Shown in pieces: positions 16,972 through 24,761 of a stretch of 64,000 nucleotides of DNA. Position 1 is the first letter of the stretch, and each line of letters begins with the position of its first letter. The translations under genes were made by a program, and so were the position numbers. The notes beneath the pieces were generated by a model. It made no database searches and was not told where the DNA came from. It was given only the letters and a program-made list of their open reading frames with translations. Origin of the DNA: DATLMR01 sp035634255 (GTDB taxonomy: Bacteria > Acidobacteriota > Blastocatellia > UBA7656); NCBI GenBank assembly GCA_035634255.1, contig DASQDI010000157.1, positions 1 through 64,000 on the forward strand, given 5' to 3'.

Positions 16972-17271
16972 TCAGCACACTCTCCTCAGCCTATCTATCC
17001 TGAGGTTGAGCCGCTCGTACTCGTCGCTCAGCTCCATAAATCGCTTCGTGTCTTCAAGGCTGGCTGGCCCGGAGTTGATATCGTTCATCTTCACCAGCAG
17101 CTCCTCCGACCGCCGCATAGCCCGGTCAATGGCTGCCTGCCGCGCCAGCTCTTCGAGCTTGCTCAGCTCCACAGGGCCTACCGGGACCGTGCGGCGGATG
17201 AACTCCACAAGCACCCCCTTCGAATAACTTTCCAGTGATCTGGCTTCTTTTGCTCTGACTTGTTTGCTCAT
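16972..17271 (-). CDS. Small coiled-coil early protein
   Basis: From the start chosen here (ATG 17271) it has 99 residues. It is largely helical and charged with a predicted coiled coil near the C-terminus (FMELSDEYERLNLRIDRLRR). No family was recognised. An upstream in-frame ATG at 17352 would add 27 residues, but those lack a helical pattern or clear Shine-Dalgarno. Confidence 0.4.
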   Translation of the reverse strand: MSKQVRAKEARSLESYSKGVLVEFIRRTVPVGPVELSKLEELARQAAIDRAMRRSEELLVKMNDINSGPASLEDTKRFMELSDEYERLNLRIDRLRRVC

Positions 17272-17440
17272 CTCTGTCACCAGGCGGCGATCAGCGTGGT
17301 TATTGCTGAGTCCAGGCATCCTGAGATCAGCGCCGTCACTACCAACTCCCACCCCTCAGCCTCTCTGCACTCGTGCCTCTTATTGGCTCCCGCCATCAAA
17401 AGCGCCACAGACAACACGGCAGGTACTACCCAGGCCCGCA

Positions 17441-17908
17441 TCATTTCTTCTCCCTGCCTTTCACGGCTCTTGTTTCTGTCACCTTGCTTTTCGCTCTCGG
17501 TCTTTTCGCCCCCTTACTTTTCACAAGCTTTAGGTGAGGGTGCGCCTCCTCATCCACCCGCTCCCACACCCTCCCCCTCACGCTCACTATGAACTCGGCC
17601 TCCCCAACCCTCGCCCGCCCCACCTCTTCGCTCCCGACCACCCTCCTCTTGATCAGCCTCTTCCCAGCCTTCCGGAACTTCGGTCGCTCGTGCTCGAACT
17701 CCAGGTTGCATTGCTCCCCGAACGCCTCGCACAGCTTTCTCAGCTCCACCTCTTTGACCTGCAACAGCGACAGGAATAGGTAGATCAGCACTTTCTCCGC
17801 CGCCAGATTCCCCCGCTCTTCGGCCACGTACATCGCCGGCTCCATCTCCTCGACCAGCTCCCGGTTCTGTTTTCTGGCCTTCTCCCTTTGCTTCGGATCT
17901 ATCATCAT
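17441..17908 (-). CDS. Early-region protein of unknown function downstream of the transposase
   Basis: This is a 155-residue, very basic C-terminus protein (Lys/Arg-rich from ~125). The N-terminal half is helical (AAEKVLIYLFLSLLQVKEVELRK), followed by a possible beta-rich part (GEAEFIVSVRGRVWERV). No family was recognised. It begins 45 bp after the transposase stop on the same strand with GAAGGGAAAG before ATG, so it is probably translationally linked. Nucleic-acid binding is possible given its charge. Confidence 0.45.
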   Translation of the reverse strand: MMIDPKQREKARKQNRELVEEMEPAMYVAEERGNLAAEKVLIYLFLSLLQVKEVELRKLCEAFGEQCNLEFEHERPKFRKAGKRLIKRRVVGSEEVGRARVGEAEFIVSVRGRVWERVDEEAHPHLKLVKSKGAKRPRAKSKVTETRAVKGREKK

Positions 17909-17953
17909 CTTTCCCTTCGTCAGTCACTCCCCCCTGTCAGTCATCCCGACGTG

Positions 17954-20140
17954 CTAGTCTTGCCCCAGGTCATAATCGAGGTTGATCAGCGGCCTCACCG
18001 GCTCCTCCACCTCGAAGAAGCTCTCGTCCATCACCACCTTCGCCACGTCCTCCGCCGTCACCCTCGGCTTCAGCGCCGCCCGCTCCTTCGGACGGTCGTA
18101 CTTCGTCAGCAAGGTCACGCTCGCCCCCCGCTCCGCCCCTATCGCCTCCTCCTGCTCCCGCTCGTCTGCTTCCACCGGCTTGATGTCGTGCGTCAGCTGC
18201 AACCGCTCTTCTACCGACTCGCCCCGAAGCTGCGACTCCAGCGCCAGGCGGTAGGTCTTCTCCATATTCTTCTCTCTTTTGATCGTGCTCCTGACCAGGT
18301 CAGCCGTCTGCTTGTTCGGCGTCAGGTAGCCCGACTGCGGGAAGTAGCTCGCCTCGCACAGGTTCCCGTCCGGCAGCACCACCCACACCGTCCTCAGGTC
18401 GTTGGGGTCGTAGCGCACCTCCACCCTCTTGCCCTTGTAGATGCTCATCGCAGGGTGCTGCCACCTCCAGCTGCTCGCCCCGGCGGAGCACCCCACCCCG
18501 AGCTTGCCTATCGTCTTCCGCTCGGCCTTCATCAGGATCAAAGCGAGCGTCTCCTCCTTGATCGTGTAAGGGGTCGTGTAGAGCCGCTGGAACTCTTCTA
18601 TGGGAACTACCGTCGCCCCGCCCAGCACGCTCCTGGTGTGCTCCTTGTGGTTGTAGTCCCTGATGAAGCCCGCGAGCGCTTCCACGTACTCGTCGAAGCC
18701 TATGAAGGGCGACTCCTTGACCCTGCCTTTGCCCTTGTTGGCCTTCAGGTGCTGTTCGTATAGCTTCCGCCACTTGTCAGGCCTGGTATCGGTACTGTTG
18801 CCGCACCACTCTTCAAACGTGTTCATCTCCCAGCGGGCTATGTCTGCGTTGGTGCGCTCTACGGGCTTCTCCTTGGCGTTCCTGGCCCTGGCGAACACCT
18901 GCTCTACGTCCGTGTCGTTGAACAGGCCGATGTGCTCGTGACGGCGGATGAACTCGATGCCTCCCTTGAGGCTTGCGGCCTTGTGATGGACCTCGATCTT
19001 GCCGTTCATGTGGCGGCTCCTGTAGTCCCTGCCGTTGTCGGTGTAGACGTAACTCTTGTAGCCGGTCTCGGGCCGGGCCGGGGGCTGAGCGCCGAAGTCC
19101 CTGACGCCGCGGGCGTAGGCCCTGCCGATCGTGGCGCTCGACGGGGTGACGTCTACGTGCCAGCCCCAGATGAGGCCCGTTCTGACATCCTGCCAGAGGG
19201 TGATCCAGGGCCGGAGCAGGGTCTTGCCGTCCCGCCACAGCACGCTCACGTCGCTCTGCTTGTGGTCCCCGCACAGCAGCTGAAGCGCCCCCAGGTCGCT
19301 GGCGTCGCGGGGTACGTAGGGTGCGAAGTTTGACTGGTAGTGCTTCTCGCCTTTGAAGACGAGGGAGTAGATGATCCTGGGGATCTTGCGGTACTGGCGC
19401 TGGAACCACTTGTAGCTGGGGATTGCCCAGCCCTCCTGCTCGGCCTTGTCCCTGACGCATTCATAGAGGGTCTTGGGGCTGCGCCTGGTGCGCCAGTTGG
19501 AGTTGATGAAGTCGGCGGCCTCTTTGCAGAGCCGAACCTTCCTGCGGTCGGGCTTATCGATAGGCGCAGTGGAATGAGAGCGGAGGAAAGCAATGAGGCC
19601 GTCTTCCCGATAAGAGCGGAGCCAGCGGGTGAGGGTGTGAGGGGAAGGGGGAGCGCCCCTTGAAGGAGTGCGAGCGAGGATGACCTGGTCAGTGCAGGCG
19701 GCCTCTCTGCACAGCTCGAACACTGCCTTGGTGAACACGAGTTCGCCGGAAGAAGGATGTTTTGTCTGCTTGGGTGAGAGGGAGTCGAACCGCTCTATGA
19801 TGGCGGCGAGGCGATTGAGTTCCGAGATCCAGCGGTCGCGCTCGTCAGGAGGGATGCGGGCGAGGCCGCGCTCAAGCCTGGCGCTGCGCTCGTGGGCCTT
19901 TCGCTCCTCCTCTTCGGCTTGCCCGGGCAAGATTTCGGCGTTGAGCCTGTCTATATAGAGCTGCCACTTCATCTGGAGCTTGGGAGGTAGATCTTCGAGT
20001 AGCACGCATTTGTAAGGGCGACCATTTGGGGCACATTCCGTCAGGTCGGTGGCTCTCCACTTTTTCTCTTTGATCTTGCGTCGAATAGTCCGGTCGCTAA
20101 CACCGGTCGCTTCGATTAGCTTTCTCACATCCACCAGCAT
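17954..20140 (-). CDS. MuA-like DDE transposase
   Basis: This is a 728-residue protein, near the length of Mu transposase (663). Residues ~1-35 form a winged-helix DNA-binding region (LIEATGVSDRTIRRKIKEKKW). A helical end-binding region (~100-260) includes a Mu-type AxxFINSNW ... YKWFQRQYRKIP segment. The rve catalytic core has Asp292 in CGDHKQSD, Asp368 in YTDNGRDY and Glu428 in EKPVERTNAD, and is followed by a beta-barrel C-terminal domain (KGKRVEVRYDPNDLRTVWV) and a charged tail that may contact the MuB-like ATPase. It catalyses strand cleavage and transfer at the element ends. All three acidic residues are present, so it is probably active. Confidence 0.92.
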   Translation of the reverse strand: MLVDVRKLIEATGVSDRTIRRKIKEKKWRATDLTECAPNGRPYKCVLLEDLPPKLQMKWQLYIDRLNAEILPGQAEEEERKAHERSARLERGLARIPPDERDRWISELNRLAAIIERFDSLSPKQTKHPSSGELVFTKAVFELCREAACTDQVILARTPSRGAPPSPHTLTRWLRSYREDGLIAFLRSHSTAPIDKPDRRKVRLCKEAADFINSNWRTRRSPKTLYECVRDKAEQEGWAIPSYKWFQRQYRKIPRIIYSLVFKGEKHYQSNFAPYVPRDASDLGALQLLCGDHKQSDVSVLWRDGKTLLRPWITLWQDVRTGLIWGWHVDVTPSSATIGRAYARGVRDFGAQPPARPETGYKSYVYTDNGRDYRSRHMNGKIEVHHKAASLKGGIEFIRRHEHIGLFNDTDVEQVFARARNAKEKPVERTNADIARWEMNTFEEWCGNSTDTRPDKWRKLYEQHLKANKGKGRVKESPFIGFDEYVEALAGFIRDYNHKEHTRSVLGGATVVPIEEFQRLYTTPYTIKEETLALILMKAERKTIGKLGVGCSAGASSWRWQHPAMSIYKGKRVEVRYDPNDLRTVWVVLPDGNLCEASYFPQSGYLTPNKQTADLVRSTIKREKNMEKTYRLALESQLRGESVEERLQLTHDIKPVEADEREQEEAIGAERGASVTLLTKYDRPKERAALKPRVTAEDVAKVVMDESFFEVEEPVRPLINLDYDLGQD

Positions 20141-20237
20141 ATTCGCCTCAACGATTCAACCCTTAGCCTGTGAAGTTAATAAGCTCTGTTGACTGATGGT
20201 TACTCCCGCCTGCATCCAGAGATGGTCGTTTACTCAT

Positions 20238-20714
20238 TTAGGCTTGCCCCCGCTTCAATTCCTGCTGCCGCTCATACGCTCTTTCCAGCAGCCGAAATAA
20301 GGCTCGCTCTCGCTGAACTATCCGTTCGGTTTTTTCTTCGATCTCAACGAGAGTGTTCCTGTCTAAATCTCGCCCTCCGTTAATTATGTCGAGCAAGTTG
20401 TAGTGGTGAGTGCAAATCTCACCCAGAGTCTCTATTGATAATTGCGGGATATCATCAGTATCAGAGATAACAACCGGCTGTTCCTTAATCTCGTCTTCGA
20501 GTAGATTCAAGAGCACGAGGCTGTTGAATCTCTTGCAGAGGACAGGAAGGATTGAAGAAGGGATATCCCATTTGCCGCTTCTGAAGTTATAAATCTGCCT
20601 GGTGGTGTATTCTGTCAGTATAGATACTTCGCTGACGAGTTGCTCCATAGAGATGTCTTCTGCTTTAGCAACTCTGTGGAATTCACTATCAAGGAGAAGA
20701 GCTAAAGACTTCAT
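20238..20714 (-). CDS. CII-like phage regulatory protein
   Basis: This is a 158-residue protein with a helix-turn-helix at ~20-50 (MEQLVSEVSILTEYTTRQIYNFRSGKWDIP) followed by IPVL-type text SSILPVLCKRFNSLVLLNLL, the pattern of phage regulators of the CII/CP76 group. The C-terminus is a long charged helix. It lies between the Ner-like gene (13 bp) and the transposase gene (97 bp) and has AGGAGA before ATG 20714. It probably controls early transcription. Confidence 0.55.
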   Translation of the reverse strand: MKSLALLLDSEFHRVAKAEDISMEQLVSEVSILTEYTTRQIYNFRSGKWDIPSSILPVLCKRFNSLVLLNLLEDEIKEQPVVISDTDDIPQLSIETLGEICTHHYNLLDIINGGRDLDRNTLVEIEEKTERIVQRERALFRLLERAYERQQELKRGQA

Positions 20715-20727
20715 GAGTGTTCTCCTG

Positions 20728-20994
20728 TTAAGCTGCCTGTGCTTTATGTTTGCGCCCTGATTGAGGGTGTTGTATAAGCAGTTGTGTGATGTATTGTGTG
20801 ATCTTTTGGCGAACTGCTAAGGAATGACTATGACCGTGAAGGACCATCGATGTGGTAGTGCGTTTTTCTCCAATGGCTTCGGCCATCATTGTAATAGTGA
20901 CTCGTCTCTTGAAGAGTAGAATTTTGATGTCATCACTGGTCAGCCTGAGGGGTGTAGATTTAGTAGGCAGAGAGATTCTAAAATCTGTTGCCAT
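20728..20994 (-). CDS. Ner-like HTH regulator, first gene of the early operon
   Basis: This is an 88-residue basic protein with a helix-turn-helix (ILLFKRRVTITMMAEAIGEKRTTTSMVLHG at ~26-55). It occupies the place of ner in Mu, directly opposite the repressor gene, and has AAAGGAGG before ATG. It probably binds the operators at 21009-21053 and turns down the divergent promoters. The similarity is positional and structural; it is not a close Ner homologue by eye. Confidence 0.6.
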   Translation of the reverse strand: MATDFRISLPTKSTPLRLTSDDIKILLFKRRVTITMMAEAIGEKRTTTSMVLHGHSHSLAVRQKITQYITQLLIQHPQSGRKHKAQAA

Positions 20995-21008
20995 CTGATA
21001 TCCTCCTT

Positions 21009-21053
21009 TTGACGTTCGTCAAGGCAGAGAGAATGTATCCTAGTTGGATACAT
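21009..21053. promoter_or_regulatory. Divergent operator region of the element switch
   Basis: TTGACG-TT-CGTCAA (21009-21022) and ATGTATCC-TAGTT-GGATACAT (21033-21053) are two perfect inverted repeats in the 90-bp gap between the Ner-like and repressor genes. They are natural operators for the two HTH proteins. Confidence 0.75.
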
Positions 21054-21084
21054 TAGTCAATAAGAAAGTGCCCAGCGAGGAAAC

Positions 21085-21435
21085 TTGGCTAGTCAATTCG
21101 AACCCCAATCATTTCTGGCGCGTTTGAAAGAAGCTTTTGGAGGCATATCTATCGAAGTAGTAGCGGGTAGATTAGGGGTTAAAAGGCAAGCCGTATATAA
21201 ATGGGGACGCGGTGAAACTCATCCTGACCTTGACCGCTTGTTACAGATTAGTGAGCTTACCGGAGTTTCACTTCATTGGCTTTTAACCGGAGAAGGACCC
21301 AAAATAGTAGAATCGGCAGAAAATCTTGAACGATTAAGAGATGAAATAGAAGAGCGTAAACTTGAAGTGATCAAGAATTATTTAACGAAACAATTAATAA
21401 GTTTATCAAATCGTGATAAGAAAAAGGCCGAATAA
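21085..21435 (+). CDS. Divergent CI/c-like repressor of the Mu-like element
   Basis: This is a 116-residue protein with an HTH_3-type domain (ISIEVVAGRLGVKRQAVYKWGRGETHPDLDRLLQISELTGVSLHWLLTGEG at ~20-70) and a charged helical C-terminus suited to dimerisation. The length is that of small phage repressors; no protease domain is present. It starts at TTG 21085 with GCGAGGA upstream. It is the only gene of the element on the plus strand apart from the cargo gene at 8243, and it faces the early operon across two palindromic operators. This indicates a lysogeny-type control of transposition. Confidence 0.75.
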   Translation: MASQFEPQSFLARLKEAFGGISIEVVAGRLGVKRQAVYKWGRGETHPDLDRLLQISELTGVSLHWLLTGEGPKIVESAENLERLRDEIEERKLEVIKNYLTKQLISLSNRDKKKAE

Positions 21436-21466
21436 GTTGAACTGATCAAGTCTACGTAGTGCCCTT

Positions 21467-21597
21467 AATCCAACGGCCATCCAACGGCCAATCCAGCGGA
21501 CAGCTTAAAAATCCAACGGCCATTCTTATAATCTCAAGAAAACAAAAAACTTGAGGCACTTTTCTTCGACAAATCACGAAGAAAATCCAACGGCCAT
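21467..21597. repeat. 14-bp repeats, candidate transposase-binding sites at the element end
   Basis: AATCCAACGGCCAT occurs exactly at 21467, 21510 and 21584, with a partial copy CCAACGGCCAATCC at 21481. The irregular spacing near the repressor/transposase end is what Mu-type ends look like. A hairpin TTTTCTTCG/CGAAGAAAA (21560-21585) abuts the last copy. Confidence 0.65.
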
Positions 21598-21677
21598 TTT
21601 CCGGCTAAACTTCAATCAAATATTTCAATAAATTTTTTAATTTAAATTACTTGCGGAGAATTGCTCATATAAATCAG

Positions 21678-21719
21678 TTGAGCAAAATATGTGTCCCCGT
21701 TGAGCAAGTAATGTGTCCT
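21678..21719. repeat. 22-bp tandem repeat, possible terminal repeat
   Basis: GTTGAGCAAAATATGTGTCC (21678-21697) and GTTGAGCAAGTAATGTGTCC (21700-21719) are two nearly identical units. TTGCTCA at 21661 is an inverted partner. It lies between the 14-bp repeats and argR, where the outer end of the element is expected. It may be an end-binding site or the remnant of another insertion sequence. Confidence 0.5.
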
Positions 21720-21794
21720 TCTACATACAGCTACATTTGCCCCATTACCAGCAGCGGGCAAAAATGATTGACCGGGGCGAACTCGCGTGCTATT

Positions 21795-21850
21795 GTATGC
21801 ATCTATTATTTGGTTATGCAGAATATATGCAGAGATTTTGCATATTTATT
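21795..21850 (+). promoter_or_regulatory. ARG-box-like operator cluster upstream of argR
   Basis: TGTATGCAT, TTATGCAGAATATATGCA (21814-21831) and TTTTGCATATTTATT lie in tandem before ATG 21851. Repeated TGCA/TATGCA half-sites in AT-rich DNA are the usual ArgR operator form. They suggest autoregulation and arginine control of the operon. Confidence 0.6.
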
Positions 21851-22333
21851 ATGAAAAAGAAGAGGCAACAGGAGATCTTAGGGATAATCAGCGCCAGGAA
21901 GGTGGCTACGCAGCAGGAGCTCGCCGAGGCGCTTTCCGAGCGCGGGGTGCGGGCGACTCAGTCGAGCGTGTCGCGTGACATAGCCGAGCTCGGGCTTTCG
22001 AAGCCGGACGGTTACTACACGAGCCCCAAGCCCGCGCTCGCGGCGGCCGGGCCGGTGCTCGGCATCGACACGGCGGGGGACAATCTGATCGTCATCAGGA
22101 CCGAAGTCGGGCAGGCTCAGCCGGCGGCCCTGGCGATAGACCGCGCAAACATCGATGAGGTCGTCGGCACCGTCGCGGGGGACGACACAATACTCATCGC
22201 GGTCAAGAATCTGCCCGCCCAACGCATAGCCATCAGGAAGATCGTCAAGCTCTTCACGCGCACGGGGCGCAAGCAGCGGCGCTCGGCGCGCGTTGATTCG
22301 AGGTCATCTGCCACGACCCTCTGGTCCTGGTGA
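21851..22333 (+). CDS. argR: Arginine repressor ArgR
   Basis: This is a 160-residue protein. A winged helix-turn-helix at ~1-55 (ATQQELAEALSERGVRATQSSVSRDIAELGL) carries the SSVSRDI recognition helix typical of ArgR. The C-terminal hexamerisation and arginine-binding domain ends VGTVAGDDTILIAVK. ArgR binds ARG boxes when arginine is high. ATG 21851 is chosen because the family begins about eight residues before the HTH; an in-frame start at 21713 would add 46 residues without family support. It lies 117 bp upstream of argG and heads the arginine cluster. Base composition rises sharply in GC from here on. Confidence 0.93.
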   Translation: MKKKRQQEILGIISARKVATQQELAEALSERGVRATQSSVSRDIAELGLSKPDGYYTSPKPALAAAGPVLGIDTAGDNLIVIRTEVGQAQPAALAIDRANIDEVVGTVAGDDTILIAVKNLPAQRIAIRKIVKLFTRTGRKQRRSARVDSRSSATTLWSW

Positions 22334-22449
22334 TTCGATCCTCAAGGCTCTTCGCCAACCCGGCCCAGTCGCCCGCGCGTCGAAGCAGGCCGGAGAGGCG
22401 GGGATTTTTTTTGCACTATTGCCGGTCCGGAACTGGGTTCAGGAGAGAG

Positions 22450-23676
22450 ATGAAGACTGAAAAGATAAACAAGGTGGTGCTGGCTTACTCGGGCGGGCTC
22501 GACACGTCGGTAATCCTCAGATGGCTCAAGGAGACCTACGGGTGCGAAGTCGTCTGCTTCGCCGCGGACGTTGGGCAGGCCGAAGAACTCGGGGGGCTCG
22601 AAGAGAAGGCCCTCGCGACCGGGGCGTCGAAGATTTACGTCGAGGACCTGCGCGAAGAGTTCGTCCGCGACTTCGTCTTCACCGCGCTGAAAGCCAACGC
22701 CCTTTACGAAGGCGTTTACCTGCTCGGCACGTCTCTCGCCCGCCCCCTCATCGCGAAGAAGCAGATCGAGATCGCGCGCGCGGAAGGGGCCGAAGCGGTG
22801 GCCCACGGCGCGACGGGCAAGGGGAACGATCAGGTCAGATTCGAGCTAACTTATTACGCCCTTGAGCCGGACATCAGGGTGATCGCGCCATGGCGGGAGT
22901 GGGAGTTCAAATCCCGGTCCGATCTTATTGCTTACTCCGAGAGCCACTCCATCCCGATAGTCGCGACGAAAGAGAAGCCCTACTCGATGGACCGGAACCT
23001 GATGCACATCAGCTACGAGGGCGGCATCCTCGAAGACCCGTGGGCCGAGCCGCCGCCGGAGATTTTCATCCTGACGCGCTCCCCGGAGGACGCGCCCGAT
23101 GAGCCCGTCTACGTCGAGATCGAGTTCGAAGAGGGGGTGCCGGTCTCCGTCGACGGGGAAAGGCTCTCGCCCGCTTCCCTGCTCGACAGGCTCAACCGGG
23201 TCGCGGGCGAGCATGGGGTCGGGCGCGTGGACCTCGTCGAAAATCGGTTCGTCGGCATGAAGTCCCGAGGCGTGTACGAGACGCCCGGACTCACCGTCCT
23301 GCAAGCCGCGCACAGGGCCGTCGAGTCGCTCACTCTGGACCGAGAGGTCGCGCACCTCAAGGACTCGCTCGGCCCGCGCGTCAGCGAGATGATCTACTAC
23401 GGCTTCTGGTACAGCCCCGAATTCGAAGCCATTCGAGCGCTGCTGGACGAGACGCAGAAAGACGTTACTGGGGTCGCGCGGATCAAGCTTTACAAGGGCA
23501 ACTGCATCGTCGCGGGGCGGCGGTCGCCCCGGTCTCTCTACTCCGAAGAGTTCGCCACTTTCGAGCGCGACACCGTCTACAACCAGCGCGACGCCGAGGG
23601 CTTCATCAAGCTGAACGCCCTGCGGCTGAGGCTCAGGAACAAGGCCCTGAGGGGTGAAAGGAGCGGGACGAAATGA
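22450..23676 (+). CDS. argG: Argininosuccinate synthase
   Basis: This is a 408-residue protein, the usual length. The N-terminus VVLAYSGGLDTSVILRWL is the ATP pyrophosphatase P-loop; GATGKGNDQVRFEL and YSMDRNLMHISYEGG are family signatures. It joins citrulline and aspartate using ATP, giving argininosuccinate, AMP and PPi, in the cytoplasm. The start at ATG 22450 follows CAGGAGAGAG; a longer in-frame extension lacks homology. Its stop overlaps the next start (ATGA), so translation is coupled to the P-loop gene. Confidence 0.97.
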   Translation: MKTEKINKVVLAYSGGLDTSVILRWLKETYGCEVVCFAADVGQAEELGGLEEKALATGASKIYVEDLREEFVRDFVFTALKANALYEGVYLLGTSLARPLIAKKQIEIARAEGAEAVAHGATGKGNDQVRFELTYYALEPDIRVIAPWREWEFKSRSDLIAYSESHSIPIVATKEKPYSMDRNLMHISYEGGILEDPWAEPPPEIFILTRSPEDAPDEPVYVEIEFEEGVPVSVDGERLSPASLLDRLNRVAGEHGVGRVDLVENRFVGMKSRGVYETPGLTVLQAAHRAVESLTLDREVAHLKDSLGPRVSEMIYYGFWYSPEFEAIRALLDETQKDVTGVARIKLYKGNCIVAGRRSPRSLYSEEFATFERDTVYNQRDAEGFIKLNALRLRLRNKALRGERSGTK

Positions 23677-24761
23677 ACACGCGGGCGGCAGGAATTTTAG
23701 GATCAACTCTCGCGGTCCCCGAGACGAACATCTCGGTAGTGCGCGCGGACAAGATAGCCTCCTCGACCGTGAACCTTGGGCTCGCGCACGAGCTGGCGGT
23801 AACGACCGACTGCGAGGCGCGCGCGGGGAACGTGGTCGTCGTGCGCACCCTCACCGACAACGCGAGCTATAACACGCTCGAACTTGTCACGGGCCGCATG
23901 GCGAAGATCAACCCCGGAGACGTAGTGGTCGGGGTGCTCGGCTATCGCCGCGCTCTTAAGGGATTCGTGGGCGACGTGCCTCAAACCGTGAAGGCCGGGG
24001 ACCGGCTTCACATCCTCAACCTGGGGGGCTTGATCGGCCAGTGCCTCGGGCACCATCACAGCCTGACCAGCGCCATCGAAGTCGAAGTGATCGGCATGCC
24101 CGTGCGCGACGGGCGGATACTAAATATATCGGAGAGCGCGGTCCCTCAGGTCGAATCGCTCGGGCGGACCGCGCCCCTCGTCCTGGTCGCGGGCACGTGC
24201 ATGAACTCGGGAAAGACCTACGCGGTCACGGAGATCATCAAGCACCTCTCCCGCTCCGGCATGCGCGTCGCCGCGGCCAAGCTCGCAGGCGTCGCCTGCC
24301 TGCGCGACACGTTGAACATGCAGGACCACGGGGCGATCAGGACCATGAGCTTCCTCGACTGCGGGCTGCCTTCGACGGTCGGGGTCTCGGACCTCGCCCC
24401 CGTGTCGAAGGCCATCATCTCGAAGCTCAACGAGTCCGACCCGGACGCCATAATAATCGAGCTCGGGGACGGCATCCTTGGCGGCTACGGAGTCGAGACG
24501 ATCTTCGAAGACGAGGAGTTGATGAGGGCGACGGCCGCCCTGGTCTTCTGCGCCAGCGATTTCGTCGGGACGTGGGGGGGCCGGGAGCTGCTATCGAGTC
24601 GCGGGGTCCGGATCGACGTGGTGTCCGGCCCGGTCACCGATTCGAAGATGGGCGCGGACTACGTCAGGGGCGAGTTCAGCCTCCCGGCGGCCAACGCCAT
24701 GAACGAGGGCGAGCACCTCGCCAGCCTGATCAAGGAGAGGATAGCGAAGTGGTCAATGTAG
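23673..24761 (+). CDS. P-loop NTPase of unknown function inside the arginine operon
   Basis: This is a 362-residue protein. Residues ~20-165 form a beta-rich N-terminal domain (GNVVVVRTLTDNASYNTLEL, GDVVVGVLGYRRALKG). Residues 174-182 are GTCMNSGKT, a Walker A motif, followed by the DUF1611/MobB-like pattern of GxRVAAAKLAGVACLRD and a Walker-B-like DAIIIELGDGILGG. It starts within ATGA of argG and overlaps the start of argC by 13 bp, so it is tightly bound into the operon. Its role is not known to me. It could be ATP-dependent and regulatory or serve a missing step. A LysX-type or deacylase fold is not evident. Confidence 0.75.
   Translation: MNTRAAGILGSTLAVPETNISVVRADKIASSTVNLGLAHELAVTTDCEARAGNVVVVRTLTDNASYNTLELVTGRMAKINPGDVVVGVLGYRRALKGFVGDVPQTVKAGDRLHILNLGGLIGQCLGHHHSLTSAIEVEVIGMPVRDGRILNISESAVPQVESLGRTAPLVLVAGTCMNSGKTYAVTEIIKHLSRSGMRVAAAKLAGVACLRDTLNMQDHGAIRTMSFLDCGLPSTVGVSDLAPVSKAIISKLNESDPDAIIIELGDGILGGYGVETIFEDEELMRATAALVFCASDFVGTWGGRELLSSRGVRIDVVSGPVTDSKMGADYVRGEFSLPAANAMNEGEHLASLIKERIAKWSM

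Larger units (their letters stand above)
6100..21720 (-). mobile_element. Mu-like transposable element without virion genes, carrying a cargo module
   Basis: The genes run leftward from a divergent repressor at 21085. In order they are Ner-like, CII-like, MuA-like transposase, small early genes, MuB-like ATPase, more early genes, GemA-like and Com-like, then cargo, a second Com-like gene and two further genes. This is the early region of phage Mu and its relatives. No terminase, portal, capsid, protease or tail gene is seen, so it may be a Mu-derived transposon or satellite rather than a complete prophage. Three exact 14-bp repeats at 21467-21597 are candidate transposase-binding sites at the transposase end. 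The low-coordinate end (about 6.1 kb) is a guess from gene content. No target-site duplication was found. Confidence 0.75.

Noticed and set aside
21467..21597. CRISPR-like repeat array
   Set aside because: Only three exact 14-bp copies, irregular spacing, no cas genes, and the place fits a transposon end.
21678..21719. Terminal repeat of a separate insertion sequence (TGTGTCC-type end)
   Set aside because: No second transposase or matching opposite end was seen; kept only as an unassigned tandem repeat.
6086..21735. Target-site duplication for the Mu-like element between about 6.09 and 21.72 kb
   Set aside because: Candidate TG...CA ends at both sides had no matching 5-bp flanks.
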